Shown here in pieces: positions 35,311-46,768 of a stretch of DNA of 64,000 bases. Both the position numbers and the translations under genes were made by a program. Origin of the DNA: Diphasiastrum complanatum (lineage: Eukaryota > Streptophyta > Lycopodiopsida > Lycopodiales > Lycopodiaceae); contig CM055106.1 in NCBI GenBank assembly GCA_029204225.1, forward strand, positions 51,343,325 to 51,407,324. Reading direction: 5' to 3'. The first letter of the stretch is position 1. Each line of letters begins with the position of its first letter. The notes beneath the pieces were generated by a model. That model saw only the letters and a program-made list of their open reading frames with translations. It was not told the origin of the DNA and made no database searches.

Positions 35311-36290
35311 AAACTGACACTTTTATGGATTTAGGGATATCTGATACTCGCTGCATTTCTTCAACACCATTTCCAAATTGGATAAGTGCTCAGAGTTAGG
35401 TCCATGCATGCACAGCCTCATCCAAAAAATCCTCCAGAAATTTTTGCAAATACTCTTTGAATTCCACCTACATAACTTGTTGAAAGGTACTTGGGGCATT
35501 GCAAAGCCCAAACAGCATCACCTTATAGGCATAGGTGCCCCATTAATTGGCGAATGTTGTCTTGTGATGATCTTGCGGCGCTATTTTTACCTGATTGTAG
35601 CCGTTGAAACCGTCCAGGAAACTGTAGGCTTCTGCTCCTGTTACTCTGTCTAGAACACTTTTCATAAATGGTGGGAAAATGATCCTTCTTGGTGACTGCA
35701 TTTAATGCTTTTAGGTTCACACAAATTCGTATTTTTCCGTTCTTCTAGGGTACTATGACTATTGGTGACACCCATTCCGTGTGCTCGATTTCATAGATGA
35801 AATCAGCATCTAGCAATTTCATCACTTCTTGCTTGATCAGCTCTGTATAGTTCGAGTTGCAGCGATAGTAAAGGCAAGTTACCTTGGGGACTGCTCCATC
35901 CACCAAGGGTATGGTATGCTAGACTACGGTTGGTGGGATACCCTTCAGATCACTATAATTCCAAGCGAAACAATCCTTGTATTCCACCAATAATGAATGT
36001 AATCTTTTAAATTGAGTGGGCGTTAACTATTCTCCTACATGCAAGATCTTTTCTTCTTCTCCTGTCTCTGCTAGATTCATAAGTTGCGTTCACGTAGGTC
36101 CTTCAAAGACTTGTTCCGCTGGTTCCTGATTTTGATCAGGTTCTCATTGAGCTTGCGTCATTATGATTACTACGTCGTCTAAGGTATAGTTCTTGGAGGT
36201 TTCTGGCATCTCGTGAATTGGCATTCGGCGAGATTCCTCCTTCAGCATATTGATCTTATCCCGACTCATAATCTTTGGGTTATCAGTCAT
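35311..36290 (-). pseudogene. Ty3/gypsy reverse transcriptase, many stops, active site altered
   Basis: Reading leftwards on the minus strand: LLVEYKDCFAWNYSDLKGIP (about 35940-36000), IEHTEWVSPIVIVP and GKIRICVNLKALNAVTKKDH (35680-35745), AEAYSFLDGFNGYNQVKIAP (35590-35640), and VMLFGLCNAPSTFQQVM (35480-35530). The catalytic segment reads DFLDEAVH (about 35410-35435), where gypsy RTs have x-x-D-D, so the second Asp is Glu. Most stops are TAG, TAA or TGA at plausible Gln, Arg or Trp positions. Confidence 0.85.
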
Positions 36291-37185
36291 TTATGAAGAA
36301 GCTGACGCTGCATCTGGGTCCATTTGAACTGACTTCAAGGAGTCTAACACCTTCTTTTTTCTGTTTCTGCTCACATAGTTGGGTTCATCCTTGTTATCCT
36401 TCTTCTGTATTGGTGTGACATTCGCTTCATGATTGCGAATATCAACATCCACCATAGCTATAACCTCCTCTGGCAGATCGCTCCATCGGATCACATGGTT
36501 GCAACATTGTTTCAACTGGTTCTTTTTGTTGGTAGATGCCTTGGGTGGATCTATCTTGGAAACTTTAGCCATTGCAGATTTTTGTGGTGGCTGAGCTGGT
36601 ACTTTCTTAATTCCGTAACGATCTGGGTCCATATGTTGCAAGACCTGCTCATCAGTTAGCTCAGTCTCCTTGTTATAGGTAAAAGCATGTTGCCAAGGGA
36701 CTAAATCATCGTCCACATGGTTCTCAATAGCTTCCTTTGACAGCCATGCTACATTGATCATGTTCACCCCGAAAGTGATTGGTGTGTCCAATGTATAGCA
36801 CTTGGGTGAAGATGTGTTGGATTTTGGATCTAAATATCTTACAAGCATGCCCAGCCATACAGTCAACAGTTGCTAATGCATTTGTCCATCTCATGATATC
36901 TATTTCAGAATCGTAATGACCTCCCCTGGCTTGCCTTGGGCGATCAATTGTATGATCAGTGGTGGATGATGCGTCATCAGCTTTTGGTGTAATTAGTTTC
37001 ACCGCCCATGTGGTTGGATCAACCTTTACAGCCTGCGTTCTGTTTTTGAAGGTGAGTTTCCCGGTTCTCCAGTTGTGAACCACTTGCGCAGTCCTCAACC
37101 ACGGTCTTTCTAGATGTGATGGGCAGAAGGGGACTCTGGTATGTCCATCACCACGAAAGTGATCACATTAGAGAAACTTAGACCT
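36291..37185 (-). pseudogene. Ty3/gypsy protease end and protease-RT spacer
   Basis: Right end: NVITFVVMDIPESPSAHH, then ERPWLRTAQVVHNWRTGKL (37040-37170), which fits the LLGRPWL..A segment at the end of gypsy aspartic proteases. The catalytic D-T/S-G is not found: the element is truncated there. A hydrophilic spacer of about 190 codons follows, with CCNHVIRWSDLPEEV and many Lys/Asp, open to 36291. No gag lies upstream. Confidence 0.75.
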
Positions 37186-37194
37186 CGACGAGGG

Positions 37195-37300
37195 CCTTTG
37201 AAAAAGATGTTTTTTTATTTTTTTTCTTATTTTCGTTGCCATGTGGACCAATTGAAACTTTAGCTTTGGGGTTTTACGTAATGTAGAATTTTTCAAATAT
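37195..37300. repeat. dispersed repeat, also at 63860-63960
   Basis: GGGCCTTTGAAAAAGATG, then a T-rich run, CCATGTGGACCAATTGAAAC and TTACGTAATGTAG. The same order of words, diverged, occurs at the right edge of the window (GGGGCTTTTAAAAAAGATAC, CCACATGGTCCAATCAAAAC, CTACGTAACGTAG). Probably ends of a small non-autonomous transposon; the family is not identified. Confidence 0.5.
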
Positions 37301-37489
37301 AAATAAAATAAAAACTTTTTAAATATATTGTTGTTTCGTTGGGCAGCATGTGAAAATGCTATTGGTTGATGAGGCCTGCCCTTCCAGCTCATCACTACCC
37401 GAAGAGACCCAAAAATATTAAAAATGAATATGATAGATAGTTGAGATGAGAAAATCGATGTACAATCAATGTATATGCATTGTCAAACC

Positions 37490-37510
37490 ATGGTTAACAA
37501 GGTTAACCAT
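37490..37510. other. 9-bp perfect hairpin
   Basis: ATGGTTAAC, loop AAG, GTTAACCAT. It lies in an AT-rich spacer upstream of the unrecognised gene at 37.7 kb. No poly-T follows, so a terminator role is not suggested. Confidence 0.6.
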
Positions 37511-37718
37511 AGTTAATTTGTGGCACCAAATAGATTAGTGTTTCAAATTTTCGCCAACACTTTTTCTCATATTCATGGCTTTTTGGCTACGCAAATTTTC
37601 AGGTCCATAGTTTATTGTTTCAGATTTTTGCATGCAAATTACGAATGGTGCCATCAAGGAAGCCGTGCTCCTCAATCGGCTCTGTGCTTCTATTCAACGA
37701 GACAAATGATAATGGATC

Positions 37719-38590
37719 ATGGGTGTCAAGAAAATATTCAAAAAACTCTTGGATTTTGATGCATCTATTATCAAGAGGAGTATTTCAAAAAAGGAAAAGG
37801 TCAAAACTATCATTTCAATCTTATTGGAAGGGCAGAATTTTGGATTTCAGAACATCATCAAGAGGAAAATCTATTTTTGAAATTCTAGTCCAACATGTAT
37901 ATATGCATTCAGAGATAAATGTGCAAGGATTCAACCGTCAAGATCACAAAAAAGGCAACTGTGAGTATTGATATTTTTGATACTTTGATTTTTGTCATTC
38001 ATAAATATCTAGTAGTAAACTTGCCAATCTGATCATTTTTCTCTTGCAGATTTATATCCATCCAACATAAATGAATGGGAGCCGAGTGGATCTTTAGCAG
38101 GTGTGTTAGATGTTATTCACACTAATATTGGACCACTGCAATATCGACGTAGAACTACAAAAGATCTAGCTGATAGTGAGATCGTTTTTTATGAATCAAT
38201 GTACATTCTTGAAACAAAAGCAAATTTTGGACAAATAGTACCAATTCCATTACCTAGTTTTGAAAGTGATGAATGGATTGCACCAGATGCTACAGTTTCA
38301 AAATCATTTCGTTGCAAGATATATAATGATGTAAAAAATTCATTAAAAATGAGCACGGGATAAAAAACAGTCAGATTGAGTTGGTTTATTTCCTTGAATA
38401 TATTTGTGGATTTCTTTTCAAGTGTCAATGTACACAAAACCCCAACGACATTTGTATGCCAAAATTTATCAGATAGTTTAATATCTAAACTTATGGATGA
38501 AGGCTGGGACAAAAGATCAGATGAGAAATAGAATGCAGAATTAAATTGTCTTCCATGTGCTTCCGTTATCAAATTGAAAAACAAATGTTG
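37719..38590 (+). pseudogene. unrecognised protein gene with intron, frameshifted
   Basis: ATG at 37719 opens MGVKKIFKKLLDFDASIIKR, followed by KVKTIISILLEGQNFGFQ. A one-base excess in the T-run 37874-37878 shifts the frame, after which EILVQHVYMHSEINVQGF continues to 37960. A clean GT-AG intron (37961-38049, GTGAGT donor, TTCTCTTGCAG acceptor) joins in frame to YLYPSNINEWEPSGSLAGVL. The next part runs through TKDLADSEIVFYESMY to KIYNDVKNSL. At the A-run 38345-38349 another slip is needed to reach NEHGIKNSQIELVYFLEYIC. I do not know the family. The protein-like reading, intron and homopolymer slips suggest a real gene that has decayed, or assembly errors in a live one. Confidence 0.45.
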
Positions 38591-38628
38591 AACTTATGTT
38601 TCCATTATCAAAGATGGAAAAAAAATAA

Positions 38629-39017
38629 ATGGCACTCGATCAAGACTTGGAAGCCAGTGGACATTCAAAACGAAAAAATATTGAAATTATATACAATGAT
38701 GTCGTTTTGACATGTGTTGAGGTGGAAGAAGATTGGGGTCTAAACTACATCCGGCGGGAACTATTGCTCCTACAAGATGATGTACTTTCAAACTTCAGAT
38801 TCATTTTCAATGGTAAACTCTAAGTAACTGTAAACACTCGATCTTTTATGAATAGTTTCAATCAAAACTTTCTAATACAAACTTTGTACTAATTCTAACT
38901 AACTTTGTATGAGTTTTATGCAGGTACATAAAAGACATGAGCTCGAGATCAAATGCAGAGATATTGGCGAAACAATCCAACTTATGGAAGAACATTGAGA
39001 TTCACGATCAACAAATA
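38629..39017 (+). pseudogene. possible last exons of the unrecognised gene
   Basis: The frame from ATG 38629 gives NIEIIYNDVVLTCVEVEEDW, then GLNYIRRELLLLQDDVLSNF and FIFNG. This is a compact alpha/beta pattern that could be a ubiquitin-like or PB1-like fold (inference only). A GT donor at 38813 and TTTTATGCAG acceptor near 38923 could remove an intron; the following DNA also reads HELEIKCRDIGETIQLMEEH in one frame. It lies just after and in the same orientation as the gene at 37.7-38.6 kb. No function is proposed. Confidence 0.35.
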
Positions 39018-39181
39018 TAAGCCAATCATCATGTCTTTTTATCATTATAGAAAAATTGCATTCCAGTATTAGACCATGGACACAAGCTGATTGTAAAAAT
39101 CTATTGTGATATCAATAAAAAAAAACTCATAAACGGGTTGTTTACAAGTAAAAGGATTGTATCTTTTTTTTGGATGTCTCT

Positions 39182-40455
39182 CTATTTACAAATAGATCTA
39201 AATGCAATCAATTTTTCTATATTTTCTATATCAGTATTAGGAACTGATAAGGCAACAGCTCCTTCTATAATCTCACCCTCCTCTGTTTCGGGAAGGGCCT
39301 CAATGCCTTTTAAGACAAGAGGAATATATGTTACAAAATTGCCTTCCTCTGTATTAGGAAGGACTTTTATTCCTTTTTGATCATATAAAATAAGATCTGC
39401 ATCCTGAACAACCTGAAAGGCTGTTAAGGCAGGAGCAGCTTCCTTTTGAGGGCCCTCGATTGCAGGTGCAACACTTACACTATACTAGGATAGGTTTTGA
39501 TCAACTGTTTCTGAAATCTATATACATCATCAAGAGTATACGGCTCAAGAGTGAATTGTCATCACAAAACACAAGAATCAGCAAATTACAAACAATGATA
39601 GTAATAAAATATGAATAAGAATGAAATGAACTACAAATGAATAGAATATTACCTTTTCAATATCTACATCCATTTGTAAATTATATCGAGGGACCTAATC
39701 TAAAGCTTCTACGTGTATCTAGAAGAAAAAAATCAAAAAAGTTGCCGAGAAGATCAATTTTGTTAGCTAGGTAGGCCTGGTATTGATTATAATGGTCAGA
39801 ATAAAAAAAAAACCTAGGCTGGATCGTATGGAATTCTCACAAAAAGATTATGTATAGGAGCATAAACAGAAGTGGAAACAATATTTACAGGTTTCTTTGT
39901 TATTTTGTCTAGCTCCTCTTGGGTAATCAACACTTTTGGTGATGAAACCTGTTGAGGAGCTAGACAATTAACAAGAGGAGGAAGGGGTGAAGATTCTCGA
40001 TCTGAGTCATATTCTCCAGTATCTGACTCAGAGCTTAGGAAGACACGAGGTCTCTTGGTCGGGATACATCTAGGAGGAAGGGAAGCAGCTGGCCTTCGAG
40101 ATCCAGCCTTCTTGGGGACAGACTGCTTTCTCTTCCTCCTAGAGGTAGTAGGCACGTTGGTTCTATCCAGAGGCAGGTCTCTGGAGGTGTTGGCATTATC
40201 AACATGCAGACCAGAATATCTGTCCCGAAGCCTTTTGAGAATGACGAAATCCTTTGGCATGATGGTGACACGCTTATCATGCACTGCCAAAAGACAAATA
40301 TCCTCAAAAAATTGGGACATATAATCTTCTACAGCACCCTGTAAGGCCTGCATGGTTGTCACGGCAAAATGAACATTTAGCCCAAGTGACAGAGTGACAT
40401 TTCGAATAGATCGGCCGAAAGGAGCTCTAGGGATCAACAATTCAGTTGATCTTTA
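39182..40455 (-). pseudogene. divergent histone H3-fold gene with long C-terminal extension
   Basis: Minus strand. Exon 1 (40455-39814) reads STELLIPRAPFGRSIRNV, then MQALQGAVEDYMSQFFED and LAVHDKRVTIMPKDFVILK. It covers alphaN end, alpha1, loop 1, alpha2, loop 2 (KRVTIMPKD exactly as in H3) and alpha3. Loop 1 has the H3 length, not the longer CENH3 one, though LLIP.APF recalls CENH3. A tail of about 265 residues follows the fold: a basic patch (SRRKRKQSVPKKAG), an acidic Ser patch (SSESDTGEYDSDRESS), then two more exons, 39653-39718 and 39182-39517, in phase 0 with GT-AG introns of 95 and 135 bp. TAG ends exon 1 and one lies in each later exon, and a TAA precedes Arg-Ser-Thr-Glu. All four sit where Gln (CAG/CAA) fits: H3 has Gln at that upstream position, and CAG|GT would be a consensus donor. 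A DNA-packaging role would be nucleosomal; the present copy is probably dead. Confidence 0.75.
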
Positions 40456-40675
40456 GAGTTTTTTGATCTTCCTCAGCCAGATCTGCCTTCTATTTTCTCC
40501 TATCAAATGTCCACTGATCTTCTTCAATCACTGGCCTTGTCTCTTCACCTGTCACGATCTCCCATAGCTTCTTTTCCATCATAATGTCCTTCAGTTTGAA
40601 TTTCCAAACTGCATAGTTGCCAGCACCTTCTAATTTGCTTGACTCATTGAGGACACTCTCGCTTAGAGTTGTCAT
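40456..40675 (-). pseudogene. Ty1/copia gag start fused to the H3-like gene
   Basis: ATG at 40673-40675 opens MTTLSESVLNESSKLEGAGN, then YAVWKFKLKDIMMEKKLWEI and VTGEETRP. This is the DUF4219/UBN2 start of a copia gag. A stop follows at FDRRK, then KADLAEEDQKTLKIN. The reading reaches the first histone codons at about 40455, where the two homologies overlap by a few bases, so the junction is short and could rest on microhomology. The element lies in the same orientation as the H3-like gene. Confidence 0.75.
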
Positions 40676-40782
40676 TACTGGATAAATGAGTCCGGATCAC
40701 AAAAAAATGGCTCAATCTGAGCACACAACCTGTCTCCAAATTTTATCACACCACAAAATTGTATATATATGGTTGTACACCT

Positions 40783-41027
40783 GATATCAGTATGACGCGT
40801 CGGCGCACGACTGCTCAGAAATCTATTGAGCTCGCGCGCGTAGATCCAATATTGGTACCGGTATGCGATATCTGTATGACGCACAGATGTACGACTGTTC
40901 AGTATTTTCTTTGTCTTTGGCGCGTGGATCCAATATTTGTAGGATATGCTATATCTGTACAACGCGTGGATGTACGATTGTTCATGATTTTTCTTACCTC
41001 TGGCACGTCGATCCGATATTAGTACAG
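40783..41027. repeat. three-copy tandem repeat, 83-84 bp unit, CGCG-rich
   Basis: Copies start at 40783, 40867 and 40950 with GATATC(A/T)GTATGACGC or TATATCTGTACAACGC, carry CGACTG(C/T)TCA, a CGCG-containing block and GATCCAATATT, and end before the next start. They lie upstream of the copia gag start on the minus strand, so they may belong to its LTR. Confidence 0.85.
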
Positions 41028-41270
41028 AAAAGATGAAAAATAGAGGGAATATTCTAGATTTTCCACTTCGGCACGGCGGCTATGCCGCCTCCTCTTTGCA
41101 AAGATTTCAAAAAGTGTGATCATTCAAAAGACAGAGATCAGTAATGTGAAAAGTATGAAACCTCCTAACTTTGAATGGCAGGACTAGACACTATCTAATG
41201 TGATTTGCGATACTCCAAACAAACAAATGAGAGATTTCTTGACAAACCTCTCACAAAAATAGCACTTTCC

Positions 41271-41460
41271 ACAACAACTAGGAAGTATTGTAAAAATCTC
41301 CCCCACTCAACAGATTTTCAATCTGTTTGATGCTGCCCTGGCCTTTCTGATGCCTCCGACACTGTGCTTTTCACAACAACTAGGAAGTATTGTAAAAATC
41401 TCCCCACTCATCAGATTTTCAATCTGTCTGATGTTGCCCTGGCCTTTTTTATGCCAAAAA
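41271..41460. repeat. two-copy tandem repeat, 102-bp period
   Basis: ACAACAACTAGGAAGTATTG starts at 41271 and again at 41373. Each copy goes on through AAAATCTCCCC(C)ACTC, CAGATTTTCAATCTGT and TGCCCTGGCCTTT. On the minus strand AGTGGGGGAGATTTTT looks like a polypurine tract, so this may be the 3' border of an LTR element. Confidence 0.85.
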
Positions 41461-42540
<1,080 letters not shown>

Positions 42541-43530
42541 AAATCTTTATTAACGTCTTTTTTCATGCCCAAAGGCATATAAGACGAAACAAGTACATCA
42601 AAATGGATGGCACCAAGATGGAGCAATGTCATCAAAACAACAAAACTAAAACCAAACTAACTAAGAAGAGAAAAATCTCTTCAATGACTCTCAACCTAAC
42701 TCCGAACAATAAGCTTCAATGAAAGGCTCTCACGCAGGAGGCAACTTTAAATACAGTCTGAAAATTCTGTGTTGACTAAAAGCTCTCACGTAGGAGGCAT
42801 CACTGAGTGATGAGTTCCGGATGGGGTGACTAGAAAATGTCGACCATCCCAAAAAATAACCCTTTTTCCTATTGCATTTGCTTCCTCAATGAGCTGCTTC
42901 CGTTCCTTCCACTGTAAGGCAGTTAGATTCTCATAAACGAAAACGTTACTGCCTTTAAGACATCCACGATGCTTAAGAACTTCATTACGATAATCAGTGT
43001 ATTTGAAACGGATGAAGACAACTGTCGAACTTACTGTGCCAAGTTGCTTCCACGGCGCCTTCCTCTTCCTCATAGGAAAGTGAGGCCAGAAGTTCTTTGG
43101 CTGCAAGCAGGGGGTCAGTTTCGGAAAGACCTCTAACACGGACATTTTGAGATTTGTATTCTCGTTTGGCTTGTTCTTCCATTGCTTGTGAAACCATCTG
43201 ATTACTTTTTGCTTCGGTATTTTTGAGCATGTTAGCCCAACTTTTTGTCGAGGTCTGAATTTTCTCCTCCAGTGCCTTGACCTGCGTTCTTGAAGAGCCA
43301 ACAGATCCGTGTGCATACTAGTTATGAGAGACATTAGACCGGAAAGGGGTGGCGCACTGCATGTATCGCATAGATCACCCAGGAGTGTCATAGAAGCATG
43401 AGCTGGAGATGAGGCAGAAAGAGGCGGTGATGGAGCAATTTGCTTCTTTCCTTTCCGACAGGTAGTAACCCAGTCTGATTCCATTAAGCATTGACAAATA
43501 GGTCGCTGGTAGACAGGGTCCAAAAACAGA
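42541..43530 (-). pseudogene. LINE (L1-type) ORF1 relic
   Basis: Minus strand. An N-terminal part from about 43523 leads to a coiled-coil segment (KALEEKIQTSTKSWANML, second frame). An RRM-like part follows (NVRVRGLSETDPLLAAKELL), then in the first frame again VVFIRFKYTDYRNEVLKHRG, GCLKGSNVFVYENLTALQW and LIEEANAIGKRVIFWDG. The LKG..V.V.E.LT..Q / GKR.......F pattern is that of the L1 ORF1 C-terminal domain, an RNA chaperone. ORF2 (endonuclease, RT) is absent: after the ORF1 stop only about 250 bp separate it from the tail. Non-autonomous or internally deleted copy. Confidence 0.7.
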
Positions 43531-43769
43531 TTGTTGTGCTCCAGGATAGTCGTAGGTAAGGCAAGGCAAGGCCTCGCTTCAGGTCCGTTGCAAATCGATG
43601 TAGGCAGGGCGCAGATAAATTGCTGTAAATATGTGAGAGAGTTGGACAGATTTCAAGGGAACCATCGTGATGGCAGATTACAGGTGGAGCGATGGCCGTT
43701 GGACGGATTTCATGGCACCATTGCAAACTGGAGCTAGACCACCATCACGGGCTGGGGCGCCATCACCAT

Positions 43770-43893
<124 letters not shown>

Positions 43894-43975
43894 GCCCCCC
43901 CCCCCCCCCCCGTACTCCCCACTTCCCCCATCCTTTTCTCCCTCCCTCCCCCGTACCTGCTCCCCCCCCCCCGGG

Positions 43976-44900
43976 GGCCGATAGCCCGATTTGGGGTGGA
44001 GCGGCCCGGGGGCACCATGGCCTACAGCCTCCCTTCCAGGAAAGTGCGAGGGGGGTGTCCCGAGCAGTGTGAGATGCCCATGAAACAGTAAAGTTTTAAT
44101 ATATATAGATAAGGCCCAGTGCCCAATTTCTTTTTTCTTTTTATTTTGGAAATGTCTTGAAAAACAAAATTTTACATATAAATTTAGAATCTAAAGTTTT
44201 TGTAAGCCTTTCACCACAACTCTCATGTGAATAGCCAATACAAAATTGACACATAGCACATGAAAATTTTAATCAAATATCAATGTGGATTACCACCATA
44301 TTGCACATGCATTTTTCGACAAAATTTGCTTGTGTGATGTCATGGCTAGTCATTGGATGTTCACAAGCACATTTCGTAGGCAAAAAGAAACTTCAAATTT
44401 ATTTTTTGCACCTGCTCATTATGTGGAAAATGACAATAAAACAAAAAAAAATGTAAAAATCTCAAAAGAAATGAGAAAAGAAATATTTGAGTAAAACAAC
44501 ATAAAAATCCCCATGTGCAAATTATATAAAGGAAGGCCTAAGGGCCTTGGGCCTTCCACCCTAGGGCGGCACCCTTGGATAGTCGTTACCTAGGTTAAAA
44601 GGTCCTCATACTAGTAGTGCCTTCTCCCCCAATTTTTTTTCAGATGTTTTCCAACCATTGAGAAATTCCCATGTCGACATCCAATGAGGGACTGGCACCT
44701 CCACAATTGACATTATGAAAGAACTTGCATGTGGATGGCTAGTGAGCAAGAACCATATAACATACACAAATCTTGATGCAATATGTATGCACCATGTGGC
44801 ATTTACTCATTGTTTGTTTATTTAGAAATATCTTGATGCAAGAAAAGTAGTAAATATAGTACTCTAGAAATGAATTTAGGTGAGTGGGAGTGAAGATTAA
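43976..44900. other. spacer and part of an LTR, no gene seen
   Basis: AT-rich with short frames. The right part (to 44908) would be the LTR of the minus-strand copia element that starts TGTTGGAGTTAATC at 44908. Confidence 0.45.
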
Positions 44901-44907
44901 CTCCAAC

Positions 44908-44918
44908 ACTCCCCCTTA
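44908..44918 (-). promoter_or_regulatory. copia polypurine tract / LTR start (minus strand)
   Basis: TTAAGGGGGAG followed by TGTTGGAGTTAATCTTCAC on the minus strand. The same LTR start occurs on the plus strand at 47221 (TGTTGGAGTTAATCTCCAC). Confidence 0.75.
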
Positions 44919-44921
44919 AGC

Positions 44922-45990
44922 TTAACTCCTAGGATCTTGAATGAAGCTTAATAAGTTGCATAAATCAACATGCTTTTCCCTCGACAGGGGCTTTGTCAGA
45001 ATATCAACCAACATACTATCAGTATGACAGTTATTTAATTCGACAAGCTTGTTCAGAAATTTCTCTCTAAGAAAATGAAATTGAGCTTCAATGTGTTTAG
45101 TTCTAGATTGAGTTTGTGGGCTCAGAGATAGAGCTATGTAGCTCTGATTGTCGCAATGGAGCATAGTTGATCTGAATTGAGAGAACATCAAATCCCGAAG
45201 CAATTTTCTGAGCCAAATAATTTCCTTCAAAGAAGAGATGGCTGTAACATATTTGGTCTTTGTGGAAGAAAAAGAAAAGCATTTCTGCTTTCGACTATTC
45301 CATGAAATGGGTTCTCCTGCTAAAAAGCATAGGTAGCCAGAAGTGGATTTTCGTGTGTCCCCATCTCGCATCTAGAGTTAAAGCGTCCTCTATATTTCCA
45401 TTATAACATAGAGCATAGTGCTTTGTGGCTTGAATGTATCTTAGTACTCTCAGTAGAGTTAAAGCCTTGGGTCGACAAATGCAGACCATGGCATACATGA
45501 TCGATCCAACTACCGATTGATAGGGGTGGGTATTTGCACATCTCCTTCTTCTCTGCTTCAATCGTTGTGTGTCCTTTGGTAGTTTGAATCCTGGACTCAT
45601 AGGCAAGTCTGTCGACTTGCATGCTTCCATGCCATTTAGATACCTTTCTGGCTTATCGTGATCCTTCTGTTCGCTCTGTCTCTAGTTATCTCAATCCCGA
45701 GGAGGTAGCGCACTAGGCCTAAATTGTTCATTTCAAATTCCTTCGACAATAGAGACTTGGTCTCTTGAGTAACTGATTTGAATTGCCGATGATCAGATAC
45801 TCATCAATGTATAGAGCTATTAAGACATAGCATGGGCCTCTGTGTTTGAGATAAACATTAGAGTCGGCAGAATTTGGAATGAAGTCATGCTGCAACAAGA
45901 ATCGATTGATTCTGATTTTCTTAAATCTCTGTTCTCCGCAATACTGAGTGTGAGTGATTTCGAATCTACTAGCAATCTCGTATGCATTAC
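44922..45990 (-). pseudogene. Ty1/copia RT end and RNase H
   Basis: Minus strand: INRFLLQHDFIPNSADSNVY, then the RT active-site segment ALYIDEYLIIGNS (about 45795-45835, Y-I-D-E in place of Y-x-D-D). Next come RYLLGIEITRDRANRR and a segment with YQSVVGSIMYAM. RNase H keeps RKSTSGYLCFLAGEPISWNS and MLHCDNQSYIAL but reads TKTKYVTAIS where the catalytic Glu motif should be. The end is DSMLVDILTKPLSREKHVD. Frameshifts near 45360 and 45640-45720 and missing upstream parts make it a relic. Confidence 0.82.
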
Positions 45991-46768
45991 TTGACTCATT
46001 CTTTGGTTAGACAGTACGATATTTCATTACAGTCGTTTGTTGTGTTTCTGTGAAGTTGAGCTAAAGAATTGTCTTTAAACTTATTTACTTGTCTATGCGT
46101 ATACTTTGTGTTTGACATTCGAGTAAATATACCTTTGGTGCAGTTTTCCACAGTTGCTGATGTAAAAGTATGTATGTTGTGAAATGCTAGTCCCTGACTG
46201 AGGAACTGAGTCATTGATCTGTAGTCATGTTATTAACAAAGATATTTGTTTCTAACATATTTGTGAACTGATTGAGTTCTTTAACCATGGTTGAGGACTT
46301 CTGTCTAGAACACATGAGTTCATGAACAAGATTAACTTTTTGTCTGTTTGTACGTGACTGCATCGAACATATCACAGATCCTTGTTGACAACTTAATCAG
46401 TCAGAGTGCAATTCATTTGAGTTACTCTGATATCATTTTACATACAGAATGCTTTATCTTCGGTTTGATAGAGGAAGACTGTTGTTTAGCATTCATTACC
46501 TGTATTCACCTTTCCTAAAAGTGGTACTGGCTGCTTACAAAATGTCTATTGACAACCAGATTTTCTCTCGACTCCATTTTATTTGAAATAAGTCAATAAT
46601 GCATCAACTTAAAAACTTTTTAAGGGATATCTTCTTGGGGAACGATCTAAATACTACATAAATATAGCAATTCGGTGTTGGTATATTACGACATGTGCCA
46701 ATTTTTGGCATCGTTTCTAGTCAAATAAAATTGATGCAAACTGACAACTCCATCTCCATCCCCATTGT
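45991..46768. other. AT-rich spacer, no gene recognised
   Basis: A 72-codon minus-strand frame (45996-46214) follows the copia relic but has no known domain. Confidence 0.4.

Noticed and set aside
39814-40440. CENH3 (centromeric histone) for the H3-like gene
   Set aside because: LLIP.APF recalls CENH3, but loop 1 has canonical H3 length and the C-terminus is long. I keep it as an unclassified H3-fold variant.
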